From positions 62,001 through 126,000 of the forward strand of contig CANPOY010000001.1 of assembly GCA_947575805.1 (NCBI GenBank): a stretch of 64,000 nt of DNA, given 5' to 3'. This document shows, piece after piece, positions 26,055 to 34,489 of this stretch. Positions within the stretch are counted from its first letter, which is position 1, and each line of letters starts with the position of its first letter. A program made the position numbers and the translations under genes. A model generated the notes under the pieces. The model had not been told where the DNA came from and ran no database searches. It saw nothing but the letters and a program-made list of their open reading frames with translations. Source of the DNA: an uncultured Lachnospiraceae bacterium (GTDB lineage: Bacteria; Bacillota; Clostridia; Lachnospirales; Lachnospiraceae).

Positions 26055-26102
26055 CAGAAATCCCGGCATATGCTGCTTGTCTGGCATATGCCGGGATTTC
26101 TG
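26055..26102. repeat. Dispersed hairpin repeat, copy 2
   Basis: Perfect 18-bp inverted repeat CAGAAATCCCGGCATATG/CATATGCCGGGATTTCTG with a 12-nt loop. It matches copy 1 in stem and most of the loop. With copy 1 it brackets the two-gene FRG cassette. Neither side has a T-run here, so it is not simply a terminator. Confidence 0.85.
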
Positions 26103-26292
26103 TCCCGCCCTTATAACATTTTATATCATGGTTTGCCGAAAGCTCCTGCCGCAGGCAGAGCTGAAACATGCGACTCCGCTTACATTTCGTTTCCCGAGCA
26201 GCATAGCTTACAATACTGCTGACATTGTGGCCCATACTCCGATAAGACAGAGCAGTATCACGGCATGTCAATGTTTCCTCTATACCATCCGA

Positions 26293-27453
26293 TCAGCAGG
26301 ACCGGATAGTCTTCACCGCCTTCTTCACCGACGCAACAACCCTTGACAATTCCTCCTCCGAAATATTCGTGCTGCAGGGCAGCGTAACTATCCTCTGCCA
26401 CAGGCCCTCCGCGACGCTTACCTTACTTCTGGGACAATCTTCATACGGCTTTTGAAGATGCACCGGCTTCCAGAAGGTACGTGCTTCAATCCCGTCTTCT
26501 TTTAAAGAGGAACATATGGCCTTTGCGGTTTCCAGCGTTCCCCCTTCCGGCAGTACAATCCCCGAAAACCAGCAGGAACTGCCCTCGGTTGCAGGAAAGA
26601 AAGTAATTCCCTCATCAGTCAGCTCCCCTAATTCCGTCTCATAAAACTCACGTGCTTTCCTTTTCACGGCAACAAATGAAGATAACCTCTCCATCTGCGC
26701 ACACCCCACGGCAGCCTGAAGATTCGTCATCCTGTAATTGAACCCGGCCATATCGAAATCATAATCGGGCCATACGCGGGCCGTCGTTGTAAGATGGCGT
26801 ACCAGGTTGGTCTGCTCTTCGCTGTTTCCCACAACCGCCCCGCCGCCTCCGCAGGTAATCGTTTTATTACCGTTAAAGCTCAGCACGCTCAGATCGGCAA
26901 GAGAACCAAAGGGCCGGCCATTGCATGTCGCCCCGATCGCACAGGCGGCATCAACAATCAGCGGCAGACCATACTTATCAGCAACAGCACGAAATGCGGT
27001 CATATCCGGAATATTACCCAGCGTATATACCGGCATCAGCGCAGCTACTTTCCTGCCACTCTCCCTGTGATACAAACCGCCCTCCCGCCGTTCGCAGCAC
27101 TTCTCGATTTCAGCCGCCACAGTCTCAGGACTTAAGCACCAGGTGGATGCTTCCACATCCAACAGCCACGGGTCCGCTCCGCAATGTCTGACGGCGTTGG
27201 CACTGGCAATAAAGGTAAATGTGGGGATCATCACAAGCTCCCCATGCTTGACTCCCGCCGCATGCAATGCCACATGGAGCCCTGTTGTTCCGGCCGACAC
27301 CGCTATGGCATTCCTGCTTCCGGTGGCTTCCGCAACCATCTTTTCAAATCGAGTCACATATTCCCCGACAGAGCTTACAAACGTCGTATCAATACAGTCA
27401 TCCAGATATTTCTTTTCATTGCCCGTTAAATCCGGAACAGCCAAAGAAATCAT
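26293..27453 (-). CDS. legC: LegC-type sugar aminotransferase
   Basis: PLP enzyme of the DegT/DnrJ family that installs the 4-amino group on the nucleotide-linked 4-keto sugar in legionaminic acid synthesis. The Schiff-base lysine is in SFNGNKTITCGGGG, and the cofactor aspartate in LIVDAACAIGA. The opening VPDLTGNEKKYLDDCIDTTFVSSVGEYV is typical of LegC. It is 386 aa. It is the last gene of the polysaccharide operon, next to the dehydratase that supplies its substrate. Confidence 0.87.
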   Translation of the reverse strand: MISLAVPDLTGNEKKYLDDCIDTTFVSSVGEYVTRFEKMVAEATGSRNAIAVSAGTTGLHVALHAAGVKHGELVMIPTFTFIASANAVRHCGADPWLLDVEASTWCLSPETVAAEIEKCCERREGGLYHRESGRKVAALMPVYTLGNIPDMTAFRAVADKYGLPLIVDAACAIGATCNGRPFGSLADLSVLSFNGNKTITCGGGGAVVGNSEEQTNLVRHLTTTARVWPDYDFDMAGFNYRMTNLQAAVGCAQMERLSSFVAVKRKAREFYETELGELTDEGITFFPATEGSSCWFSGIVLPEGGTLETAKAICSSLKEDGIEARTFWKPVHLQKPYEDCPRSKVSVAEGLWQRIVTLPCSTNISEEELSRVVASVKKAVKTIRSC

Positions 27454-27489
27454 ATGCTTTCCTTCTTTCCGTTAAAATCTTTATATCTT

Positions 27490-28692
27490 TTACATCTTTC
27501 CGTCAAGGCTTTTCCCTGTTTCCATATGTTCAAAATTCGGCAGGTACGCCCTGATGATATTTACTATCTCGGCCTTGCTGCAATGCTCACATGCAAACGC
27601 CTCATCAAGTGAGGTAATCAAATCCGTTACTGCAGCCTTGTCCGGAACAGGCTTATCCGTGATCACGCCAAGGCTTCGAAACCGCTCCGGATCTACCTTC
27701 TCCCCCTCCACATAAAACTCTTCAAATGCCTTTTCCCCGCTTGTATCTGAGGGGCTGAAGTGTACCGGATAAGGCATCCCCGTTTCCCATTTTTTACTTT
27801 TCTCAATCGCCTCAAAATCGCTGCCGCAGCGGTCAACCTCATAGCCCATAGAGGTCAGCAGTCCTTCTGCAATCCTGTCAAATGTCATCATCTGCTGCTC
27901 TTCCAGCTTCGGGAAGAAGATGGCGCGGTTTGCGCCAAGCATGGCAGACAACATGCAAATCTGGCCTGACTCCTGGGGCGATACAAAATACCGCTTCACG
28001 TCCGAAGGCGCCGACAGCGGCTGTCCCCGGTTGATCCGTTCCAGAAATCCCTGGGGCAGGGATCCGTTTGAAAATGCCACATTGGCGAACCTCGCCGTTT
28101 TTACCGGAAAAGAAGACGAATAAGAAAATATCAGATCCTCCATAATCCGCTTGCTCGCTCCCATGATGTTCACAGGATTTGCGGCCTTGTCCGTAGAAAC
28201 ACAAAAGTAAGTCTGCGGAGGGCAGGACTCCAGCAAGTCAAGCAAACCCTTGGCATTGATCACATTATTTCGCAGTAACGCTTCCACCGAATAAATGTCC
28301 TTCTCGGAACGGACGTGCTTATGGGCGGAGAAATTTGCTACAATGTCAAATCCCTTGTGTGCCCTGAACATCCGCCGAAACGTAACGGAGCTGTAATCCA
28401 TGGGATACGGGAGATAAATGTCCGGCATAAAGCTTCCGGATGACCGCAGATCCCTCGTCAGCTCCGTCAGCGCGTTCTCATTGGTATCCGCCACCACCAG
28501 CTCCGAAGGATGAAACGCCAGAATTGCCCGGATAAAGGATGACCCTATGCTTCCCGCCCCGCCGATCACGAGGACGCTCTTCCCCGCTATTGCCTCTGAT
28601 AAACCTTCGCGGTTATCATATATATCCGCCTCGAACATGGATTTCGGACGTTTCGTTACATATGCGCTTATGAATTCTTCCAGATTAAACAT
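27490..28692 (-). CDS. legB: LegB-type NDP-N-acetylglucosamine 4,6-dehydratase
   Basis: Extended SDR / polysaccharide-biosynthesis (CapD-like) dehydratase. NAD motif GGAGSIGSSF is near residue 45, and the SxxTDKAAxPVN block (CVSTDKAANPVNIMGASKRIMEDL) near 160 carries the catalytic region. It is 400 aa from ATG 28692, which has AAGAGGTG upstream. It should form the 4-keto-6-deoxy sugar used by LegC. GDP- rather than UDP-sugar is likely because a PtmE-like enzyme is present. Confidence 0.85.
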   Translation of the reverse strand: MFNLEEFISAYVTKRPKSMFEADIYDNREGLSEAIAGKSVLVIGGAGSIGSSFIRAILAFHPSELVVADTNENALTELTRDLRSSGSFMPDIYLPYPMDYSSVTFRRMFRAHKGFDIVANFSAHKHVRSEKDIYSVEALLRNNVINAKGLLDLLESCPPQTYFCVSTDKAANPVNIMGASKRIMEDLIFSYSSSFPVKTARFANVAFSNGSLPQGFLERINRGQPLSAPSDVKRYFVSPQESGQICMLSAMLGANRAIFFPKLEEQQMMTFDRIAEGLLTSMGYEVDRCGSDFEAIEKSKKWETGMPYPVHFSPSDTSGEKAFEEFYVEGEKVDPERFRSLGVITDKPVPDKAAVTDLITSLDEAFACEHCSKAEIVNIIRAYLPNFEHMETGKSLDGKM

Positions 28693-28707
28693 ACCTGATT
28701 CCACCTC

Positions 28708-29454
28708 TTAACAATTCTCATAAATCTCCCTGAACTCATCCTTATGTTTAAAAAGGTACTCCGCAATGACAGACATCAGTTCCAGATCATTTTCATGATC
28801 CAGATCCAGAATGCCCGTATCATACATTTCTATTACCTCTACATACCCATCCAGCACCTGCCTGCCCGACCTCAAGTATTCCGGTCTGTACGCGTATAAG
28901 GACGCATTCATATCATAAATGTCCGGCGCCTGCTGTCTGGCGGTGAAGTTTGATGCGCAGACCTTACTGAATCCCTTTTCCGTCTTTTTCAGCTGATTAA
29001 AATAGGGATTCCTTCTTGCCGCTACAACAGAGGTAGTCACATCTGCCCCGGTACGGACATGTGTCTCTATCAGATTTTCTATGTCGGCAATCCTGCGAAG
29101 CGGAGATGTTATATCCAGGTCCACCACGGCATCATACCCGCACCCTGTTCGTTCCTGCATAACCTCCAGACAATTATTTATTACGTCTATCTTGCCTACC
29201 GTATCCCCGCCCAATTCTCTGCTGCGCTCGATCAGCTCAACAGGGCGAATGCCGCTGTTCCGCATCATGGAAAGAAGCTCCTGGCTGTCGGAATTTACCG
29301 CAATATCGCATTCATTTTCGCCATGTCTGGCCAGATAAAGATCTATCGCAGACAGCGTATAATATGGAAGCGGCTTCCCCACAAACGGTTTAATATTTTT
29401 ATTCCGGATTCCCTTAGAACCCGCTCGGCCGCAAATCGTAAAAAGTATTCTCAT
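28708..29454 (-). CDS. legF: CMP-nonulosonate (legionaminate) cytidylyltransferase
   Basis: NeuA/LegF-family enzyme that activates a nonulosonic acid with CTP. The nucleotide-binding opening is ICGRAGSKGIRNKNIKPFVGKPL, and VDLDITSPLRRIADIE follows near 105. It is 248 aa without the esterase domain found in some NeuA. The substrate is taken as a legionaminic-type acid from its neighbours. Confidence 0.88.
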   Translation of the reverse strand: MRILFTICGRAGSKGIRNKNIKPFVGKPLPYYTLSAIDLYLARHGENECDIAVNSDSQELLSMMRNSGIRPVELIERSRELGGDTVGKIDVINNCLEVMQERTGCGYDAVVDLDITSPLRRIADIENLIETHVRTGADVTTSVVAARRNPYFNQLKKTEKGFSKVCASNFTARQQAPDIYDMNASLYAYRPEYLRSGRQVLDGYVEVIEMYDTGILDLDHENDLELMSVIAEYLFKHKDEFREIYENC

Positions 29455-29465
29455 TTTCCCGTCAC

Positions 29466-30410
29466 CTATATCCTCCCCTGCGTCAGTTTTAATACTTTGA
29501 CTGCATGTGCAATGTCGCTGTCAGATTTTACCCTGCCCTCAATCATATCCAGGAAATACTCCAGCTCCCTGATCTGGTAGTCATCACGCATCTCCTGAAA
29601 ATCCAGGATCTTCCCTGTCTTCATAAACTCTATCCTGCTGTTTACAAGATCCCCGCAAATAGTATCCTCATCTGTCAGTACCATAATCTGACGAATCGTC
29701 TTTCTTCCGAAATAATCCAGGTGAAGCTCAACGATTTTATCCGCATACTCAGCTATATATACGGCATAATCCTCACTGTCTATTTCAAGCGCCGATTTCT
29801 TCCCGCACAGATGAAATACCTTCCGAGGCATTCCGGTCAAAAACGTCAGATAATCCCATTCATGAATGAGATCAATGGAAACGCCTCCTCCCAGCTTTTT
29901 GCTTGCGCTGTATGTCTGCCGATAATCCGTACCCGGACGCCATTCCGGCAAATAACTGGAGGAAATGCTTCTGATCGATATGACTTTACCAAAGTCCACG
30001 TTTTCCTTCACATATCTTATAACTGCATTGTATCTCAGCGGACAGGCCACATAGTAAACGGCGTCTTCCTTCAGCCTCAGATTTTCTGCTTCTTCTATCT
30101 GGTTCACGGATGAAACCGGTTTCTCTATAAAGAAATTCCTGCCATATTTCATTGTGTTTTTCAGGCTCTCGATATGGTACTCCGTTGGATTTGTTATAAA
30201 GACTGCATCGTATTCGGAGTCTATCTCGTCAAAACCCGTATACACTTTTCCCAGCCCAAGCTCATCATCCTTCCTGTCAGCCCCGGCGCTTCGCCTGACC
30301 GCGTCAACTCTTAATTCTATTCCCCTCTCGCTGCAGACCGTCCGCAGATTTCTTATATGACGCCTGGCAATGGAGCCTATCCCCACAAAGCAAACCTTTA
30401 ACGACTTCAC
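29466..30410 (-). CDS. Gfo/Idh/MocA oxidoreductase, canonical active site
   Basis: NAD(P)-dependent sugar oxidoreductase. Rossmann motif VGIGSIARRH is at the N terminus, the catalytic lysine is in IEKPVSS near 97, and the GGGVSIDLIHEWDY histidine block is near 175. It is 314 aa and starts with GTG after GGAGG. It overlaps by 4 nt a second, degenerate Gfo/Idh gene. The exact substrate in the nonulosonate pathway is unknown. Confidence 0.85.
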   Translation of the reverse strand: MKSLKVCFVGIGSIARRHIRNLRTVCSERGIELRVDAVRRSAGADRKDDELGLGKVYTGFDEIDSEYDAVFITNPTEYHIESLKNTMKYGRNFFIEKPVSSVNQIEEAENLRLKEDAVYYVACPLRYNAVIRYVKENVDFGKVISIRSISSSYLPEWRPGTDYRQTYSASKKLGGGVSIDLIHEWDYLTFLTGMPRKVFHLCGKKSALEIDSEDYAVYIAEYADKIVELHLDYFGRKTIRQIMVLTDEDTICGDLVNSRIEFMKTGKILDFQEMRDDYQIRELEYFLDMIEGRVKSDSDIAHAVKVLKLTQGRI

Positions 30411-31387
30411 ACCTCTTCCTCCATCGCATCTATCAGCTTCAGGATTTCCAGATCCTGTACAAATCCGTATTCCGGCTGCCGGTCATTCAGGACCGCCTCC
30501 ATAAATTCCCTGATCTCGTTTTTGTAAGCATTTTCCACCACGAACGCCCTGTAACCGTCCCTGTGCTCTTCGGCTTCCTGCAAAACCACCTGCTCCAGCA
30601 TATCCCTTTCCGCATTGTACTCACACAGGGAATCCGGCGTCCCACTCCACTGTATGTATCTGTGCTCGCCATAAATCTCCAGTTTCCTTACTGCAACCGG
30701 CGAAACAACATCTATGATCAGCGCTCCTTTATTGCCGTTTTCATGCTCTGTCTGGATGATATAATTGTCCCGGTAATCTATGTTTAATCCCGTCATTTTA
30801 TCCGCCAGCACATGCGTCTTCCTAACCCTCCCGAATGTCTGGGTAAGCCACGGAAGCTCTATCGCCATGATCTCCCTGCATCCGTTCGTCCGCCTGTCAC
30901 CGATGAAGAATTCCGTGTAGTTCTCCCATGGATGCCAGTCCGGCAGATACTGTCCTATGTGGTAAATATAATTCCACCGCCGGTCTTTGCCAACCCTGCT
31001 TCGGATATAACGGATCTCCTCACGGTAAAGAAAGGTAGAAGACAAAAAAAGCCTGCAGCCGTTTTCCCGGGCAAGCTCCATATTCCTCTCATAGCCGTCC
31101 GGCACCAGATTCAGCTCCGTAAATACATTCCACCTGTTTTGAAGGCATTCTGTAATGATCGAACTGTGGGACAGGGGCGACGTGCATACAAAAGCAGCAT
31201 CAACAGGAAACCTTCTGCCCGCCTCCTCCACAGAGTCCACACATTCAATGCCTGACTGCTCCTTTGCTTCCTGCCTGCGGTCCGCCCTTCCATCCACGCC
31301 GAAAATTTTAAAGTCCGGATAAAGCTCCCGCAATAATCTGATACGTCTCTTCCCCATAGAGCCAAGGCCGATCACCAGCACGTTCAT
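30407..31387 (-). CDS. Gfo/Idh/MocA-family protein lacking key catalytic residues
   Basis: 326 aa with a clear Rossmann fold (VIGLGSMGKRRIRLL). The EKP motif is replaced by TELNLVP, and the usual histidine block reads GCREIMAIELPWL. It therefore lacks the catalytic lysine and histidine of the family. Overlap with the canonical paralogue at 29466 suggests a two-subunit enzyme with one regulatory or structural chain. The start is ATG 31387 with GGGAGG upstream. Confidence 0.75.
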   Translation of the reverse strand: MNVLVIGLGSMGKRRIRLLRELYPDFKIFGVDGRADRRQEAKEQSGIECVDSVEEAGRRFPVDAAFVCTSPLSHSSIITECLQNRWNVFTELNLVPDGYERNMELARENGCRLFLSSTFLYREEIRYIRSRVGKDRRWNYIYHIGQYLPDWHPWENYTEFFIGDRRTNGCREIMAIELPWLTQTFGRVRKTHVLADKMTGLNIDYRDNYIIQTEHENGNKGALIIDVVSPVAVRKLEIYGEHRYIQWSGTPDSLCEYNAERDMLEQVVLQEAEEHRDGYRAFVVENAYKNEIREFMEAVLNDRQPEYGFVQDLEILKLIDAMEEEV

Positions 31388-31407
31388 ATCATGCACCTCC
31401 CTTTCAT

Positions 31408-32577
31408 CTATATTTCAAAATCAATGTCAAAAAATTTCTTCTTGATGTCTATTCGGTCGTTTTCAAAAAAGTCCCTCATTATCTTTATAATCTTTTCTGA
31501 GGTATGACCGTCACCATACGGATTTTCAGCCTTTTTTATTGCCTCTCTGAAAGAATCGTCCATTGCCTTATGAATGGCTTCCTCAATAGCATGCCTCTCC
31601 GGTTTACAGGAAATTACTGTTTCGCCGGATATTCTGCCCCGCTGCCGGTCTCCGATGTTTATGGTGGGGATATGAAATGACGGGGCCTCCATAAGACCGC
31701 TTGATGAATTGCCTATTACAAACAGGGAATTTTTGAGCGCGCTGAGATAACGCCTCATTCCAAGAGAATCCACCAGACAGAAGTTATCGTTACGCCTGGC
31801 ATATTCCTTCAGTATCCGATTGATGCTTCGCCCGTCCGTATCCGAATTGGCCCCGGTGAAAAGATACCTTATCTCCTTATGCTGATCCAAAGCCGAAAGC
31901 AGCTCCTCTGCCTGCTTTCCGGCAGTAGCCGTTTCCAGGGTAACCGGATGAAAAGTACCCACTGCATACCTTTCCCCAAGCGCAAATCCGATACTGTCCT
32001 CCAGTTCCGCTACTGACATACATTGTGTGTTTAAAGCATTTTCAACGCCCATTGCGCCTACATGAAACACACGATCCGGTGACTCCCCCATTTGTATGAC
32101 ACGTTTACGGTATACCTCCGTACTTGTAAAATGAAGGTAGCTCATTTTCGTCAGACTGTGCCTGATTGCCTCGTCAATAGCCCCTTCCGTTGTCTCACCG
32201 CCATGTAAATGAAAGATCGGTATTCTGGCATTCACCGCCGCGCAACATACTGCCAGCGTTTCATAACGGTCCCCCAGAACCATGACGGCATCCGGTTTGC
32301 ATTCCTCAAAATATTCCGAAAAACTGATCAAGGCGAGACCCATGCTTTTCGATATTGCAGCCGGAGTATCGGAGCTGAGGACAATTTCTATCTTTTTATC
32401 AACCGGCATCTGATCTGACTCTATTTCCCGTACCGTCATGCCAAATTCCGGTGAAAGGTGCATACCGGTAACTGCAATCCGCGTGTCATAATACGGATCC
32501 TCCAGAAGCTTTGTCATAATCGGCTTCAACAGTCCATATTCCGCCCTTGTCGCCGTAAGAATCACTATTTTTTTCAT
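31408..32577 (-). CDS. legG: LegG/NeuC-type hydrolysing NDP-sugar 2-epimerase
   Basis: Removes the nucleotide and epimerises C2 to give the free amino-sugar for the nonulosonate synthase. Opening VILTATRAEYGLLKP, then VMVLGDRYETLA near 95, HLHGGETTEGAIDEAIRHSLTK near 120, and NSSSGLMEAPSF near 290 fit the family. It is 389 aa. Its start overlaps the legI stop by 4 nt. Confidence 0.88.
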   Translation of the reverse strand: MKKIVILTATRAEYGLLKPIMTKLLEDPYYDTRIAVTGMHLSPEFGMTVREIESDQMPVDKKIEIVLSSDTPAAISKSMGLALISFSEYFEECKPDAVMVLGDRYETLAVCCAAVNARIPIFHLHGGETTEGAIDEAIRHSLTKMSYLHFTSTEVYRKRVIQMGESPDRVFHVGAMGVENALNTQCMSVAELEDSIGFALGERYAVGTFHPVTLETATAGKQAEELLSALDQHKEIRYLFTGANSDTDGRSINRILKEYARRNDNFCLVDSLGMRRYLSALKNSLFVIGNSSSGLMEAPSFHIPTINIGDRQRGRISGETVISCKPERHAIEEAIHKAMDDSFREAIKKAENPYGDGHTSEKIIKIMRDFFENDRIDIKKKFFDIDFEI

Positions 32578-33569
32578 AATTCTATCAATTCATCCTCTTC
32601 AAAATCCCTGACTGCCCTTGTCCCAAGGACCTCATTCCACCTCATGGGACTGATGCCAGTTCCCGGGCGCTTCGTGGTCAGGTTCTCTTCCGTCAGAATA
32701 TCCCCGGCCTTGATGTTGTCTGCCGCAATAATGCTTTTGCGCGCCACGGCAATGTTTGCTTTCTCTGATTCAGATGGCGCCTTGATTCCGTCTCCCAGCG
32801 CCTTTTCTATATTGCGTATGGCCTTTACCATTGCCTCCAGCTCATCCGGCTCCAGACTTGCCTTGTGATCCGGCCCTTCCATGTGGCGGTCCAGGGTAAA
32901 GTGCTTCTCAATCACCTCCGCCCCCAGCGCCACGGCCGCAATCGGCACTTCAATCCCTCTGGTGTGGTCGGAATAGCCCACCGCACAGCCAAATTGCTCC
33001 TTCAGCGTGAGCATTGCGTTCAGGTTCACATCCTCCATTGGCGTGGGATAATTGGTGGTACAGTGTAACAGGGTAATCTTACCGGCACCGTTCCCCCGCA
33101 GGACAGCCAGCGCATCCTCTGCCTCCTGCAGCGTACTCATGCCTGTTGACAGGATAATGTCCTTTCCCGTCTTCGCGATCTCCACCAGAAACGGATAATT
33201 TGTTATCTCGCCGGAAGGAATTTTCCACACATCCTGCAGATCATTTAAGAACTGCATACTCTCCACTTCAAACGGTGTGGATAAGAATTGAATGCCAGTT
33301 TCCCGGCAGTAATCCGCCAGGGCCACGTATTCCTGCCTTTTCAGCGTAAGCCTGCCAAGCATGGCATCCTGGGGCTCGTCAACGCCCATATTTTTCTTCT
33401 GATAGTCGGCCATAACGGCATGTCTGGATGCCAGCTTCTCCGGAATAAATGTCTGAAACTTTACAATATCCGCCCCGCACCTTTTTGCCTCGCGCACAAG
33501 CTCCTTTGCTATGTTAATGTCCCCGTTGTGATTCACACCTGCCTCGGCAATAATCAGAACCTTTCTCAT
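32574..33569 (-). CDS. legI: LegI/NeuB-type nonulosonate synthase
   Basis: Condenses phosphoenolpyruvate with the amino-sugar. The TIM-barrel part begins IAEAGVNHNGDINIAKELV and has VKFQTF near 38 and GYSDHTRGIEVPIAAVALGAEVIEKHFT near 190. The C-terminal SAF (antifreeze-like) domain is RKSIIAADNIKAGDILTEENLTTKRPG. It is 331 aa. Both ends overlap neighbours by 4 nt. Sugar specificity (legionaminic versus sialic) is judged from the cluster, not from this sequence. Confidence 0.9.
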   Translation of the reverse strand: MRKVLIIAEAGVNHNGDINIAKELVREAKRCGADIVKFQTFIPEKLASRHAVMADYQKKNMGVDEPQDAMLGRLTLKRQEYVALADYCRETGIQFLSTPFEVESMQFLNDLQDVWKIPSGEITNYPFLVEIAKTGKDIILSTGMSTLQEAEDALAVLRGNGAGKITLLHCTTNYPTPMEDVNLNAMLTLKEQFGCAVGYSDHTRGIEVPIAAVALGAEVIEKHFTLDRHMEGPDHKASLEPDELEAMVKAIRNIEKALGDGIKAPSESEKANIAVARKSIIAADNIKAGDILTEENLTTKRPGTGISPMRWNEVLGTRAVRDFEEDELIEL

Positions 33570-34453
33570 GCCATCCTGTCTCCTGTCCTTATTTTCCCGT
33601 CATATACATACTCCGTCACTTCAATAAAGGTATCCTTTGTTTTCACGTAAAACCCGTGCTCCGATTTCCCAAGTATCTGCCCCGGCGTATTAATGTACCT
33701 GTGGGCGCCCTTTACTTCTCTTACCCTGTTAATTTTGATTTCCTTCCCGTTGAGCGTCGAGGTAGCCATCGGTCCGGGCCTGCAGATTGCTCTTACAAAA
33801 TTGAATATCTCACGGCTGCCTGTATTCCAGTCAATGATTTCATCTCCGGGGCCTCTCATGCCGCAATACATGCCAACCGGATCGATCGTGTCCTGTCTGG
33901 TAATCTGTACCGTGCCGGACTGAATGACCTTTACCGCGTCATAAAGGACATCGGCGCAGCCTGTATAAGCGGTATTCAGTAAAGTACTGTAGTCATCCTC
34001 ATCCGTAATCGGATAGGTTTTCTGAAGAATAATATCTCCCGTATCAATTCCTTCATCAACATAATGTACCGTGATGCCGAACTCTTTTTCATCATTGATC
34101 AGTGCCCAGTTCAGAATGTTCCGGCCGCGGTAAAAGGGAAGCTTTCCCGCATGGCAGTTTATCGTTTTTAAGGTCGGATAGTCTATGGTTCTTATCTTGA
34201 AAATCTGGTTAAAAGACATGGAGACAAACAAATCCACATCATATTTTGATATGCTGTCCAGAAATTCATCGGAATTTATATTCTGATGGATTTCTACAGG
34301 AATATGATTGTCTTCTGCCAGCGCCATCAATTCAGGATCCCGCTTATCATACCTTACGGTGACAAACTTAATCTCTATCGTCTTATCACTTATAAGCCGC
34401 TTAAACGCTTCGTGGGCCCACGGGCCGTCGCCAAAATATCCTATTTTCATCAT
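33566..34453 (-). CDS. Sugar N-formyltransferase in the nonulosonate block
   Basis: Methionyl-tRNA-formyltransferase fold. The 10-formyl-THF catalytic set is visible as NCHAGKLPFYRGRN (Asn, His) and GITVHYVDEGIDTGDII (Asp). It is 295 aa. It sits between the nucleotidyltransferase and legI with a 4-nt overlap. In known Leg pathways an acetyltransferase, LegH, acts at this stage and no such gene is seen, so this enzyme may give an N-formyl product. The ribosome site is AGGAGG. Confidence 0.8.
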   Translation of the reverse strand: MMKIGYFGDGPWAHEAFKRLISDKTIEIKFVTVRYDKRDPELMALAEDNHIPVEIHQNINSDEFLDSISKYDVDLFVSMSFNQIFKIRTIDYPTLKTINCHAGKLPFYRGRNILNWALINDEKEFGITVHYVDEGIDTGDIILQKTYPITDEDDYSTLLNTAYTGCADVLYDAVKVIQSGTVQITRQDTIDPVGMYCGMRGPGDEIIDWNTGSREIFNFVRAICRPGPMATSTLNGKEIKINRVREVKGAHRYINTPGQILGKSEHGFYVKTKDTFIEVTEYVYDGKIRTGDRMA

Positions 34454-34489
34454 GCTGCCTACCTCCTGTCAGAACATTCTCTTCCCTTC

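Larger units (their letters stand above)
25764..26292. other. Gene-free spacer with promoter, hairpin repeat and possible coding remnant
   Basis: This 529-bp stretch holds the promoter at 25956-25984 and the hairpin copy 2 at 26055-26102. Between promoter and gene, one minus-strand frame reads NHFGYQSLCENGIKTFTAQQ and on to a stop with no start or ribosome site. It looks like the tail of a lost gene. The track ORF 26014-26271 mainly translates the hairpin and is not supported. Confidence 0.5.

Noticed and set aside
23329-26102. CRISPR-like array from the repeated hairpin
   Set aside because: Only two copies 2.7 kb apart with genes between them; no regular spacers or cas genes.
26014-26271. 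85-aa minus-strand ORF upstream of the FRG cassette
   Set aside because: Its second half is the hairpin repeat in translation, as also happens at copy 1; no ribosome site.
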